From the NCBI GenBank assembly GCA_002205965.3, contig NADL03000001.1, forward strand, positions 558,001 through 622,000: 64,000 bases of DNA, given 5' to 3'. The stretch comes from Kappaphycus alvarezii (lineage: Eukaryota; Rhodophyta; Florideophyceae; Gigartinales; Solieriaceae). The translations under genes and the position numbers were made by a program. Positions 22,273-34,135 of the stretch are shown piece after piece. Positions within the stretch are counted from its first letter, which is position 1; each line of letters starts with the position of its first letter. The notes beneath the pieces are model-generated. The model was not told where the DNA came from. It saw nothing but the letters and a program-made list of their open reading frames with translations, and made no database searches.

Positions 22273-22972
22273 TATTCCTATCGCTGCAGCTATGAGCTGC
22301 CATCTCTGACACCTGTGTGAATGTATCGGAAGAACTCGATGCGAACTGCGCAGCTACGGCTTTGCCGCTGATTCCGTCGCAAGATTAGAATCCATGGAGG
22401 GCTATCCGCCTTGTCGATTGTTGAAGAATTGAATCCATTCTTGCCAGGACTACCCTCCTGGACATTTTCGAGCAGGGAAGGGACCGTCTTTCTTCAATCC
22501 TCCTGCAAGTCAGCGTAAAAGAGATTATTTGGCGCTCTCTTGGAGGGGCTCTCGCTGTACAGGGATAAAATATAACAGTGAACACGACTTCATGCAGTAT
22601 ATAGGGGGAAAAAGAGAAACAGCTTGTAAAAGGTTCACTCCCCCTTCAATGCAACGGAAAGCCAACCATAATGCGCTAAGCGCAAAATGTGCCAATGCCG
22701 TTACCCTCCAAGACGGACGACCTGCTGGTTCGGACAGGTATCTGCCAAAAGAATGGACATGACGGGAACACTAAACATGAAACACGCAGTCAGGGTCGTC
22801 GAGTTTGCGCCCCAGCCTAGCCTCACATGCACTGTGCACTAATACTTGACTTGCGCATGGTGATAAGAAGAACCAACATGGGTGGACCCTTGCAACAAAA
22901 CCACCATGCGCGTGGCAAGGCGTACTCAAACCAAATCATCTTTACTGCCGTCAACCTCTAGCGCAATGTGCA
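22273..22972. other. Spacer between convergent genes
   Basis: Lies between the stops of the CRTAC1-like gene and SEC13, so it should hold both 3' ends. No gene, repeat or clear polyadenylation signal stands out. Confidence 0.5.
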
Positions 22973-24138
22973 TTATGATTCAGGTGCTGCAACTCCATCG
23001 GGTTGAACCTCAGTAACATTCTTCCACGTTCCATCAAGCTCCTCTTTCCAGAGGTAACCTTATCATCGCCGTGAGCGACGCCCAAGAGGCTGGCTGTAGG
23101 GCTCCAACTTACGACCACACTGGCCCCCCGAAAGGCGGCAACTCGGTCATAGTCCACTCGTCGTGCCCCTCCAGTTCCTGAGTCCAAACAATAACTCTCT
23201 TATCCTGTCCCGCACTTGCAATAATACTACGCGGCAAGCCAACATTAGGAGCCCAGGCGACACTGCGTACCATCTCTCGATGGCCCTTCAACGGGGATCC
23301 ATCCAGGACCCAATTATTCGCCGAGTCGTCAAAACGCCACACTTTGATCCTCTCATCACAACCACCAGTAACAATCCTCATCGGGGGCGGTGCGGCGCGT
23401 TCCGGCATCCACAAGCCACCGGGCGCGATTGCCGGAGCCCACGAGACAGAATTGGCACCCAAAGAATGAGTATGAGCGCCACCATCCCGTGACTCGCTAA
23501 CACGTCGCTCATCCCACGTACCGTCCTGCAGCTGCGAACATATGGACACAAAGCCGTCAGACGAGGCGCACGCAAAGATCAAGCCGTACTCATGGGGTGC
23601 AAAAGCGACGCAATTGACAGACGAGGCGTGCCAGGAATACTCGTAGAATTGACGCCAGATTGTTGGAGAATCCTCCATCCAAATGATGACACGACCGTCA
23701 TGAGAGGCAGAGGCTAGGAGAGGGCGACCGTGACGGGAAGGGTGTGCCCAAGCGATTTGCCATATGGGCCCTCGTGACCTTCGAGAGTGGCTTCGAGGCG
23801 GTGGTTGTTAGTTTGCGGATCAATTTGGAAGATTTTGATGGTGCGATCTGAGGAACAGGTGGCCAGACGGCGGCCGTAAAAGTCGAGTTGGGCGTCGTGG
23901 ATGGTGTCGGAATGGGCTGTGTTGACGGTAGATTTGGGAGAGGTCTACGGAAGTGAGGTGTTAGCAAGTAGACATGCAGGCAAAGACGTAGGCAAGGAGG
24001 TTTGACGGATGGGCCGGGATGTGGCTTTTGGAATTTTGAAAGACTTACCTTTTCTTGTGCGATTGGGGCAGTGAGAGGAGCAGGGGTTGGAGCGGCAGCC
24101 GATGGCTGCGGGGGCATTGGGGGCGGCATCATGGCCAT
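22973..24138 (-). CDS. SEC13: SEC13, COPII coat / nuclear pore WD40 protein
   Basis: SEC13 pairs with SEC31 in the COPII outer coat at ER exit sites and also sits in the nuclear pore Y-complex. ATG 24138 opens a 30-codon exon (Pro/Ala-rich leader), followed by an intron 23945-24048 (GTAAGT...TAG, 104 bases) and one long exon ending at TAA 22973-22975. Diagnostic sequence: [25 protein letters not shown] in pieces ([23 protein letters not shown]), [62 protein letters not shown] and [13 protein letters not shown]. Six WD repeats are traceable, as expected. Three one-base losses are needed, near 23766 (GGGCCC run), 23110 and 23050; with them the frame runs through [16 protein letters not shown] to [12 protein letters not shown]. 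Divergent from the BT1 transporter. Confidence 0.9.
23945..24048 (-). other. Spliceosomal intron in SEC13
   Basis: Donor GTAAGT at 24048-24043, acceptor CCGTAG ending at 23945, 104 bases. Removing it joins the leader codons ...AQEK to [13 protein letters not shown] in frame. Confidence 0.85.
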
Positions 24139-24771
24139 GGTTACGGAAGTTTTAGGATGTCGAAATGGGACTTGCGGCACGAGGAGGACGCTGGGACGGA
24201 GGAATTGTAATAGCAAGGCAATCGTGTTGATTTACTCATATGCGTTTCTGGAGTAATTTACCGTAGGAATGTAATGATTGAGTGCCATGTGTAATACGTA
24301 GAACAAGTATTACACGGTACAGCGTTTATACTGTACGTGATGCCATTCAATGAAATGATATAAATCACACCTCTTCCTTACCGCTCGAAAGTTGCTCCTT
24401 GAACCGGTTCTATCTTGCAGTTGTCCATACAGTACAGTACAGCAAAGAACCATAGCCTATCTACAGTACAGTACTTTACTCCTCTACTGAAAAGGATTAG
24501 CGGAAGAGACTTTTCAAACTCGCGACTATTCCCAGTTACCATTCACTCCAGACCCTTATGCCAACCAAATCTTCATCTCTCATTTCTTCCTAACCTGACA
24601 GACATTTGCAAATGATATCAACAACTTCGTCACCATTACAACTCTCCTGACCCCGTTCCTACTCTTCTACCTTGGCCAAGATCTTCGCCAACCGCCTGCT
24701 AATTCCCCAACGTCCCCTTTAAACCTCAACTAAACCCTCTCTCACCGCTCCTGACCAACAATGTTTGCCCA
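24139..24771. promoter_or_regulatory. Shared upstream region of SEC13 and BT1 gene
   Basis: About 630 bases separate the two divergent start codons, so both promoters must lie here. It contains two short tandem runs of TACAG (24428-24442 and 24461-24476) near the middle, and a T/C-rich stretch towards the BT1 start. No TATA box is obvious. Regulatory function of the TACAG runs is inference. Confidence 0.4.
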
Positions 24772-26530
24772 ATGCGTTCATTCATTCACTCCATCATTTC
24801 CAACTTTGGATGGCACTTTGCCATTCTTCTCATTTCCGTCTACACGGGCCTCAAGGGCTTCATCTTGTAAGTCATCCCCACGTTCTCCCCTGTTCCGCAA
24901 CGTTCCCTCCTCCCACCCAATGCCCGTACAATAATTTCTAACCCCATCTCAACCCTTTCCTTCCACCCTAGTCGAATGTCAGGCAGTGCTATGCTACCAT
25001 ACTTTAAACGCCTCAACGTAACCGGTGACCGCTACCAATCCTTTGGCACGGTTGCCCAGACTCCTTGGGCCATGAAAGCCGCCATCGGGCTTCTCTCCGA
25101 TACTGTTCCCTTTTTCGGATACCACAAGCGATCCTACATCATCCTCGTCTCTGTGCTTGGCACCATTTGCTTCGCACTCATCGGCTCTATTCAACTCACC
25201 GAGGCCCTTGCCCCTGTTGCCGCCGTCCTTATCATGATGGGCCATCTTCAACTTGCCACCGTTGACCTTCTTTGCGAGGGAAAGTACGCTGAAATGATGG
25301 TTTCAAAACCGGAGAGTGGAAGCGATTTGGTCACCTATGTGTGGGGCTTGTATATTGTCGGTACGTTTATGGGATCCGCGATCGCAGGCCCGATGGCCGA
25401 TCATACCAATCCAAGGTACATTTTCTTGGTCTGTTTACCCTTTGCCGCCCAGGTCATTTTTCCAGTCGCCGCCGGTTGGTTGCCAGAGAAAAGGTTCCTC
25501 GCGAACATCGTGGTTTTCGGAGGGATAAGGTCACAGCTCATCCGGATCTCGTTAAATTGTCCGCTGTGATGACCGTAGGCGCTCTCATTGTGGGCGGAAC
25601 CGCGTTGTTTGGATCGGGCACGGTGCAATCGGGCGTGTCCACTTTTGTGGCGCTTGGGTTATGTGTGTTGGGGCATATTTGGTTGCCGGGAATGTTGCGA
25701 CGAGCAAACTTGTACATGTTTTTGAGTAGTATGTTGTATGTCTCGTTACCGGGGGCATTGGATTATTGGTTCACGGCGGACGAAACATGTGTCCCCGGTG
25801 GGCCGCATTTTTCGTTCACTTATTATGTGACTTATGCGTCCTTGGTGAGCAGCGTGGCGGGGGGTGTGGGTGTAGCGGCGTTCCAAACTTTCCTGAGCCG
25901 CGGCAGTTTTCGGGTGGCATTTTGTGTGACAGGCCTGCTCAAGTTGGCTGCCTCCGCATTCGATATATTTATTGTGCTGAGACTGAACAAAAAGTTTGGT
26001 ATTCCAGATGAGATGGCGTTTATGCTGGGGGACGCCATGATTTTGCAGGTTGCGAGTATGTTGGACTTCATGCCGGCTGTCGTGCTCACATCAAAAGTTT
26101 GTCCAAAGGGGATGGAGTCGAGTGTGTACGCCTTGCTCGCATCATACCAAATTTGGGAAGCAACGTGTCAAGGACGTTAGGAGTTTTGCTCATTGATAGG
26201 CTTGGCATTAAGACGAGGGGAGACTGTGACTTTACCAACCTCCCCAAGGCGATTTTAATTGCTCATGTTATCCTTCCGTTGCTGGTCTTCCCGCTTGTGT
26301 TTGTGCTTATTCCAAGGGCAAACATGACTGACGACCTACTTCAGCAAACTGAAGAGTTGGGTGGAGGCAACGGTTTCACTCGGGTTCCCAGCACGGAGCA
26401 GTCTGAGGACATTGAGGATGTCTTCCCCGAGACTGCGAACATAGCCGCTACTAAGCCGAAAAAGTCGAAACCTATTCCCGTTGCTGCAAAACGCATTGGA
26501 ACACAGAGTCTAGTCGAGGAATCCGAGTGA
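24772..26530 (+). CDS. Folate-biopterin transporter (BT1 family, MFS)
   Basis: A multi-pass membrane carrier of the major facilitator superfamily that moves folates or pterins in the families known. Exon 1 (24772-24866) starts MRSFIHSIISNFGWHF; intron 24867-24971 (GTAAGT...TAG, 105 bases); exon 2 continues FRMSGSAMLPYF. Family signs: GLLSDTVPFFGYHKRSYI (about 25085-25140), the LLCEGKYAEMM block (about 25268) and VTYVWGLYIVGTFMG followed by GPMADHTNPRYIF. The C-terminal half has several hydrophobic spans and ASYQ..FGSNVSRTLG (about 26143-26180), then a charged cytoplasmic tail of about 65 residues ending at TGA 26528-26530. Two one-base losses (about 25518 and 26150) break the frame; joining them gives about 550 residues and roughly 12 membrane spans, the normal size. 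Another ATG at 24761 is out of frame. Substrate is not provable from sequence. Confidence 0.85.
24867..24971 (+). other. Spliceosomal intron in the BT1 transporter gene
   Basis: Donor GTAAGT at 24867, acceptor CCTAG ending at 24971, 105 bases. It interrupts a Phe codon between the second and third base and restores the frame when removed. Its length is almost identical to that of the SEC13 intron. Confidence 0.85.
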
Positions 26531-26761
26531 CGGAATCAAACTCGTCAAATGAGTCGTCGATCTCAACATTATCTACATCCCAAGCACAAGCAGGACCATT
26601 GGAAGCTTTCAGTAGTGACGATATCGCGTTCAGCATGATCGACGACGAGAATATAAGAACAGCAGGTGACCAGACAGAGCGGACATGATGGAGGACCACC
26701 ATTGTCGAGCACTTTTAACTACACCATTTCCATAGTCGTTTACCTCCATGAGCAAGTGTAA

Positions 26762-27886
26762 CTACGAAGATGACTCGTGAAAGCCACCTCCCACAGGATG
26801 TTGTGAAAACTCATCAATCAATTTTGAGAGTTTTTCAGCAACACAGGCTCGGCCAGCTTGACTTTGAACTTGTGATGGTAACTCAGCCTCAGCCATACTC
26901 ACTGCGTCGAAATAAATGCCGGAATGGCGTGGTTTTTCCGCCATGTGGGCACCGTCTCGTATTCTCTCCCAGAAAGAAACACGTTGAAGTATGTGGAGAA
27001 CCCGTTGAGCTGAATGTTTAGCGGACCAAGCGCAATACGGCATCAGAGCTCGTAACAGAATCCCGATCACCCCATGCTCGGATTGATACAAACGAGTTGC
27101 AACAATTCCAGGATGAATGACGACGGCTGGTTTGTCATGGTGAAATCCCCAATGTTCGGCATGTATAACGTTGAGTAATTTTGACAGCGGGTACATGGAG
27201 TATGGGGTTGTTCCAAGATCTAACGGACTCGAGGCATACGCTAGGTGAGGGGCTGCATTTTGTGCTGAAGAACCGAGCCAGATCATGCCACTTATTCTAT
27301 GGCTCAGGATTCGCATGAGAAGGCATGGCATAAGAAGGTTGATGTTTAGAGTTTGCATCACAGGATCTGCAGGTCCATCCCTCGTTCCAATTTGATTCGG
27401 ATAGTAGACCCCTGCACAGTGGAACAGAACCACCTTTCTCCTCGCGTGACAGACACTGAGAATCAACTCAACTTTTCTAGCAGCTTGCTCAGTGGATAAT
27501 CGAGAATTGAAGTCCACGGGTACAGAAACGCAGCCTTTGGGAACACTGACATTGTGATCGCAGAGTGTCATAGCAATAACATCGGCGCCCACCCGTATCA
27601 ACTGGAGAAGTAACTGGTACCCAATGCCAGAGGTTGCGCCGGTGAGAATAACCACGGGATTGGCGTTACGGAAGTTTTGCAGAGGATCTGAGGTATCGTT
27701 GTGTTGAGAAAATGTCGAGAAGTACCATTGGCGGAAGAGTTCAAAGGCACCTATAAAGTAGAGGCGAAGAAAGTCGAACCAGATTTGGACGTAAATCGCT
27801 TGCGGAATTTGGCAGTCGGGATAAGGAGGCCGAAGGCGCGCCATACTGTGGAAAGTGGGGGGATCGGTGGGGTTGTCGCGAAACAT
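26762..27886 (-). CDS. Short-chain dehydrogenase/reductase (SDR family)
   Basis: An NAD(P)-dependent oxidoreductase with the retinol-dehydrogenase/DHRS-like layout. From ATG 27886 it has 374 residues (the open frame extends 30 codons further without an ATG). A hydrophobic segment at residues 32-59 (IWFDFLRLYFIGAFEL) may anchor it in a membrane. The Rossmann cofactor motif TGATSGIG is at residues 82-89. CAGVYYP near 158 replaces the usual NNAG. The catalytic Ser lies in the GSSAQ block (about 206), and YPLSK at 232-236 is the YxxxK active site. HPGIVATRLY follows, as in the PG motif. It is the only gene of the island with no frame interruption. Substrate is unknown. It converges on the BT1 gene (about 230 bases apart) and is followed upstream by the oxidase on the same strand. 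Confidence 0.85.
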   Translation of the reverse strand: MFRDNPTDPPTFHSMARLRPPYPDCQIPQAIYVQIWFDFLRLYFIGAFELFRQWYFSTFSQHNDTSDPLQNFRNANPVVILTGATSGIGYQLLLQLIRVGADVIAMTLCDHNVSVPKGCVSVPVDFNSRLSTEQAARKVELILSVCHARRKVVLFHCAGVYYPNQIGTRDGPADPVMQTLNINLLMPCLLMRILSHRISGMIWLGSSAQNAAPHLAYASSPLDLGTTPYSMYPLSKLLNVIHAEHWGFHHDKPAVVIHPGIVATRLYQSEHGVIGILLRALMPYCAWSAKHSAQRVLHILQRVSFWERIRDGAHMAEKPRHSGIYFDAVSMAEAELPSQVQSQAGRACVAEKLSKLIDEFSQHPVGGGFHESSS

Positions 27887-28132
27887 ATCTTTGTCCTTTC
27901 TGGATTTGGCCGTGTCATCCGATTGTCCCGGAGATATTAAGAAAATTCGCTGTATTTGATCTTTGGTTAAGGGCACACTGGCAGTGATCCCCCGGCCGTG
28001 ACTCGTGTTTCAGAAACGCTATTCACACGAAAACAGTCGTTCTAAACTGTCTATCAAGAGGTCAGCTAGATGAAGCTACAGCCTGAAAACCTCACATTTT
28101 TGAGTTTCTTTGCATAATCACCATATCTTTGG

Positions 28133-29188
28133 TTAGCTCCTTAACACTCCTCGCCCGCACAACTTCATTGAAATTTCCACATTCTCTCGGAAGTCTGCCA
28201 GCAAGCGAGAAACGCCCTTTTCACCCCCTTTAGCTAAAGCCCATAACACTGGGCGCCCTAAAAGCACGGCGCTCGCTCCCAACGCACAGGCCTTGACGAC
28301 GTCCTCACCAGTCCGAACTCCCGAGTCCCAAACACCGGGACCCTTCCTTGCACAGCCTCCACAACCTCGGGCAAGGCCCAGAGGCTAGGAATACACCCTC
28401 TAGTTGCCTACCTCCATGGTTACTAACAACCACGGCAGCGGCACCCGCATTGACAGCCACCAAGGCGTCATCTGCACGCACTATTCCCTTGACCCATACA
28501 GGCATGCCTGCATGACGAATGACCCAACGCAAGGCCTCTGGTGAAAGATCGGCCTCGATGGTGCTATTCAAGGACTCCAACGCGGACTTTGTCTGTGCAC
28601 CGCCATTCTGATGCCAAGATGGACCTTTGTCAAAGTTGGCCAAAGTCAAATGCGACGGCATATGAAACTTATTCTTAACATCACGCTCACGTCGTCCAAA
28701 AACTGGAGCATCTACGGTCAATACGACTGCTTTATAACCCGCGCGTTTAGCCCTCCTCAAAATATCCAAAGTAACATTACGGTCCTTAAACAAATATAAC
28801 TGCAACAAGCCTGTGACGCCCGATGCAATGGTCTCCTCCAAGCTGGTTGTTGCAAACGTTGAGACAATCATGGGGATGTTGGCGGCCTTTGCGGCCCTTG
28901 CAACGCCACATTCACCTTGAGGATGGGCAAGCTTGTGCGCAGCCATTGGGGCGATTAGTAACGGGAAGGGAAGAGTACCCACGTGGGGATATGAGTCGTG
29001 GTGGAGATTTGATTGACGGGAATGAGGCAGCGAGGACGGAATAGAACGGAACGGAAAGCTTGGATGTTGGCATGGTAGGTGCGTTCGTCGCCCGCAGCAC
29101 CTGCGATGTAGTCATAGTTGTTCTGAGAGAGTAACGACTGGGCAACTGCGGAGTCCTGTTCGAGGGTTTGGAAACGCTCAGAGGGCAT
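28133..29188 (-). CDS. FMN-dependent alpha-hydroxyacid oxidase
   Basis: Member of the glycolate/lactate oxidase family, which oxidises 2-hydroxyacids with FMN; in photosynthetic eukaryotes usually peroxisomal and photorespiratory. ATG 29188 gives MPSERFQTLEQDS; frame continues with YDYIAGAAGDERTYHAN (the N-terminal family block), then PLLIAPMAAHKLAHP, FATTSLEE, QLYLFKDR, AVVLTVDAPVFGRRERD, the FMN-binding Lys in WVKGIVRADDA, and the catalytic SNHGGRQL. A third part gives DSGVRTGEDVVKACALGA, LLGRPVLWALA and ENVEISMKLCG, ending at TAA 28133-28135. Length about 350 residues fits the family. Frame changes are needed near 28976, 28375 and 28325. No PTS1 tripeptide is evident at the end (LRS). Glycolate versus lactate preference cannot be told. 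Confidence 0.85.
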
Positions 29189-32100
29189 ATTTTTAGTTTG
29201 TTTAGGAGGAGAGGGTTGTAGTTTGCGGTGGCTTTTTGTGACAGCAGAGTTGTCTAGTGCGTGACGTCCAGCGGTCGCAGTGGTGGCTTCCTGATTTCTC
29301 AACTCTTTCTGGTGCTACGTTTTGAACATATGTTTGGTTAAGGAGGGACCGCGCATACCAAATTCGGGTTCGTAGCACAGTGGTTGATGCAGGGGACACT
29401 TCGCCAATAGCATTTCAGTCTGTTTCAGAAATTCTGCCGCACAGACTAAACTCATGAAAATGCAACCTACTGTATCAGTACTGTACATCCTGCTGTAAAC
29501 CCCTGGTGCTTTTGTAGCTTGTCCGCGTGCGGTGCGTTCAAGCTCGTAAGGGGTTTCAAGGTTCTCATTCTGAGATGAGAAAGGGCCAGCGGGTTGACGA
29601 AAGTGACATGAAACTAATTGCTGCTGACGGGGGCGTCCGTTGCTGTAATATTTGGCCTGGTCTTGTGTTCCCTGTGCGACCGTGGTTCGATAGCAGGATG
29701 CCTTGCGCCTAGGCTGAGGTCATTACCCAGCTAGATGACCTGGTCATCGTCGTAGCAGACGATTTGCTGAGCGCGTACTTGCTGTGGATCAGATGGTCGC
29801 CAGGGTGGACGTCCAGCGTTTTCGGATACTCGGCCCTTTGGCATGGGGTTCCCGATTCAAGCAATGGGGCCCTACAAAAAGTATTTGAACCATACCGAAA
29901 AATGTAGGCTGGTAATCGCAGCATTCAAGCCTGCCGTGGGAGGGCAGTGGATCCCTTCCTTCGCTGCCGGGAGATTCATTGAGGCCCGAAAGCCTGTGTA
30001 CGACCACAACACAGGGAAGCTCTTCGAGCACTGCGGCTTGGATTGCATCGGTCAGCGACTTTTGCGATGGAGGGTTACGGCGAAAAAAACCTGAAAGGAC
30101 GCCTGTCCACAGGGCGACAAGATGGACTCATTTGGGTGAATGCCGTCTCAGCCTTTCGCATGTGGCGAGGTCGGTCACTACTGGCGGAAGACATCGCTTC
30201 CATCTCTTGTTTGCTTGTTTTGTTTGTTTTTACTTGGCTGACGTGCATCATTCAGTATGTTCTTAACTGAGCAGTTGGCCAGTCAGTGTGCACGCAGGAT
30301 AACGAATCAATAATGAATCTGTCATCCATTTTCGGATCAAAGCACAGAATCCATCTAAATTCGACTAGTGCCGAATAAATGCCTTTGTACAGTTGCAAGA
30401 GGTTCACTGGAGACTGAAGTACGTGGTCACGTCACCACTAAGTACGCTACGTCATGGAGGAACAGTGAACTTCAACTGAGCCATCCCTTTCCAGTCAGTA
30501 CAGGAGGATGCGGGAACACCGAGGCAAATCACGAACTTGCGTTCGGAGTAGGACTTTTCTAGCAGTGGGCTATTCCAACCAGTTTCTAGCACGTACGAAT
30601 CTCTACCCTATAAAGGAACTAGATGGCTTCATACAATACAATAAGAAAGCACCAGAAGCCAAGTTTCCAACCAGCGACCCATTGAAGGGATTCCAAAAAA
30701 GCGCTTGATGATCGATATAAGCGGATAGTAAATACAATACAATACTCAATACCTATTCAATGGAAAATTGTAAACAATGAACGCCATTTATAAACTCTAA
30801 TCCAAAACATTGGATTGTAACCAGAAGTTGATGCCATACTACAAATCAAACATAGGATGCCCACTATTGAACATAAGCTGGACCAAAAATGTAACTGCGA
30901 TAAAATCATCTCGATGCAGGGACAACCTGTGCCTGAATGGAACCGACAACATCTTAAACTGCTTAAAAGGACTATTTGCAACTTCATGTCTTTCTCTAAT
31001 CCTTCGAAACATCTCAACATCCATTTGCGTGCTTGACCCGCGGAGGCATGTGGGGTCGAGATAACCTTTACATGCAATCACCATTTTACCATCCAAAAAT
31101 GCCCTTTCAGATTCATCCTATATATGTTGACATCAGGATGACTTTCACAAGGATATGGTACGCTGACCCATAAATATCTCCACTCACAATGTTCACGGCA
31201 ATTTCCTACCTTAGTCTTGAGGAATGCAGCTCATGCGAATACCAGCGTGTATCAAACTCTCCAGGCTCATTGATATGGAAATCAATACCAGAAACTAAAG
31301 CGTAGCAGCGGGATTTGGCAGGATTTTGGAGTATACTTGAACAACGAATCTAAAGAAATGTCAGTTGACTTATCAGTAAATCTAAGACAGAAAAAGTTAA
31401 CCTAACTTATCAAATCAATCTCTGTGGGAATATTAACCACTTTCCATGACCAGTTACGGAATGTCCTCCCGTCACAACCAGCAATTGTGAAATTTCTATA
31501 TTGAGGTTGATACGCTTTCAAGAAATACAGCGACTAGAAAAGTTGGACAGGAACCATTCCTTTCTGCCTTCTTTCAGAGATTCGAAGCCATGCCTTGAAA
31601 CAAACCAAAGGAGTTATGCTGAAGAGAGATATAATGTATATATATTATATATAAGAGTACGGATAATTGTGGAAGAGGAAATGGACTGAACTGAAACTTT
31701 CCTCATAAGGCACAGGGCAGCAAAGGCAAATTGATGATACGGTAATATTTAATGGTGAAGCCATTTTGCACTCGTCTGAGTGTTCCAAATCGTATTGTAG
31801 TAACCTGTATGGCACTGAAATGGCGTATATACAAAAGTTGTGGAGAGAAACTCTACGCTTGACTACTGTAAAAACTAATAGCCTCAATCAACGTAATAAT
31901 TTACCATCTAAATTAACGTTATTATGGAAAGACTTACCTATCACATCAATAATCACGCAAAGGCAAAAAATAATCCCATGTTCTGCATCGAGTTGCTTCA
32001 AAATAACTTTTATAGTAATTTTGACCTTAACTGCATCAGCTCAAGTCTAACGCTTTTTTAATATAACTCCATATTCCATTTTACTGTTTTTGTAGATAAA

Positions 32101-33040
32101 AAATCCTGTTCAGGAAAGTTTCTTTTAGATATAATTGATTGATATGTAGAATAAATTCTTTTATTTGATCCAGCATTTTTTCAAAAGATCATATATTTGA
32201 CGCAATTGCTTCTATAAAAATAATATTTTTTGCTTTTCTTTCCCAAAACAATTGAGTAAATAGAAATTTTAAAAAACGAAAAGCTTCAAAGATGCTGCGT
32301 ATTATGGCCCTGGAAATTGCACACAACAAATTTCGAAACGTAATAGTTTTGTTTCTGAAATTCTGTAATATAGATTTCATTTTTTCGTGAATATTTTTTA
32401 GTTTACATCTTTTTTGCAATAACTTAGTATTTGCCCGAAACTTTCCACGAAACTTTTGGTTTGAAAGAATTTTAACTGAAACTGAAGATTCTTCGGAGAT
32501 ACTGTTTCATGGTTGATTTTTCCCAATTTACTCAACCAATTAGGGGCTGCACCTAGGAAGGGGTGAGTAATATACAATTAAGGAAATGCTCTCAGTAACT
32601 TTTTCGTTGATGCGAAACTCGCCGTAGAAAAAAGAAATAAGAGCGAAATTGCACGAAAACAGTGTCTTTCCAGACTTTCGGTATCATGTTTCAGATTCTG
32701 TGGATGATTTTGCGTCAAATTAAAAACATGCCTGCATTGTTTGTGATGTTCTGTATAGTGTGTGCAAGATGTGTTTACAGTAATCTAATTTACAAAGCAT
32801 GTATTCTATTTCAATTTTTGGACCCGAAACGCTGCCCTTTTTGTAGGAAGAAACTTTGACGAAAGTTTTGGCGAAACTTTTGCGAGCTGATGTTTGAAAT
32901 GTACAGTACAGTACTGTACATTACAATACGTGTTTACGGTACTGTACTTTGAGTTACTGTACTGCATAGTACTGTATTCAGAGTGTAGCTACTACTGTAC
33001 TGGATTACTGTACTGGATTGTAATGTACAGTATGTGTAGT
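29189..33040. other. Intergenic, mostly AT-rich, no supported gene
   Basis: Short frames around 29709-30266 and 30368-30708 have near-balanced composition and may be transposon remnants, but I recognise no motif. 30200-30230 is a GTTT-rich tract, and 31637-31655 is an AT dinucleotide-like run. 31.0-32.9 kb is AT-rich and featureless. A cluster of GTACA/TGTAC runs begins at 32900. Confidence 0.45.
32900..33035. repeat. GTACA/TACTGTA palindromic repeat cluster
   Basis: Several runs of GTACAGTACAGTACTGTAC type at 32900-32921, 32939-32975 and 32995-33032. Many contain the perfect palindrome GTACAGTACTGTAC. A second cluster at 34030-34250 lies on the other side of a GC-richer, coding-like block. 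Confidence 0.75.
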
Positions 33041-33429
33041 GCAACAGGCCACTTATGCGCGCCCCTGAGGAGGGGTAGACTACTTTTTGCTCGAATTTCG
33101 AGGACTTTTATTGGCACTAACTGTCATATCTAACTATAAAGTAACTGTCGCTATTGATCAGCTGCTGTCAACTGCCCCTTGTACGCTCTACGGCTACTGG
33201 CCACGGAATCGACCCCTATAGCGCAGCGCCTAACTCAATGAGAGCCCCCTGATTTGTTTCAGGCCACGCCCGCCCATTGGATCAAGTGTCGTGTATACTT
33301 ATCATTCCTTTCACGTCGTCAAGGCTTGACAGTAACGGTTTAGGGTTAACTTTACTTAGGGTTAACCATAGTAGCTGTACCTTGTAGTAACTTGTAGATA
33401 GCGGACTAGTATTTTATACCTACCTCTAG

Positions 33430-34135
33430 AGTCTCGTGATGCTACACAAAAAAGGTACCCTGGTGCAGGCTCGGGATTTGGTCCCTACCTTTCGTTTGCG
33501 TCGAAGCCCTTCGTCAGTGACCGTGGCTATTACTGTTTCCATCCCGCCCGGGTTTCCCTTTGCCCAACCTTCGGGTTATACCCTTTTTCGAGGCTTCGTG
33601 TCGCCGTTGGTGCTACTGTGGCTCAGCGTCTAAATACAAGTGGAGCTACCGTACGAAGTTCCCGAATCGTATTTTGGCGCTTACCTGGTTCAGCGTATAC
33701 ATAAAAGTAGAACCGACCACCGTTGTTTCGTAAGAGGACACTCTCCGCGCATTTCCCGTGGAGCATCACAAGGCTCGCGACACCGTCGCTCGAGCAGGAG
33801 ATAAACTTATCCCAGCCTGTTGGTTCTCGTGACTCCCAGCCGTCACCCCCCCTCAGAAGACATTGGGACACGGTACGGCCTTACAACACGGGGAGGAATA
33901 CTGCCAAGCCTCAGCCGCCAAGCCTCAGCCGCCAAGCCTCTTCACCGCTCTACCAACCGTTACCCTGCCACGGTCAAGGTGACAGTCTTCAGTGACGAGA
34001 AACCCGTAGATCGTCGTTGACGACACTGAAGCTACAGTACTGGATCGCAAGATCCTTAAAGGTAAAGCTGGTCTCGGACGCCAGGTGGTGGTGTGTTTTT
34101 CCGTATTGCCCAAAGCATATACCGGACGTAGAATG
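33430..34135 (+). pseudogene. Unrecognised decayed coding region
   Basis: Across three alternating plus-strand frames the translation looks protein-like: a Pro/Val-rich part (33436-33633), LRAFPVEHHKARDTVARAGDK (about 33746-33810), GTRYGLTTRGGILPS (about 33865), TVKVTVFSDEKPVD (about 33973) and ATVLDRKILKGKAGLGRQ (about 34032-34085). GC content is higher than in the flanks. A triplicated CCGCCAAGCCTCAG unit occurs at 33903-33940. I do not recognise the family; a retroelement polyprotein is my best guess because of the repeat-dense setting and the decay. Confidence 0.35.

Noticed and set aside
29365..29440. tRNA-like string TAGCACAGTGGTTGATGC
   Set aside because: Resembles a D-arm, but the anticodon and T-arms do not fold and no acceptor stem closes it.
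32662..32859. RING/zinc-finger gene (CPFCRKK near the end)
   Set aside because: A single C..C pair in a short frame of AT-rich DNA; the remaining zinc ligands are absent.
33336..33372. Telomere-like repeat TTAGGGTTAAC
   Set aside because: Only two spaced copies of TAGGGTTAA, interrupted; not an array.
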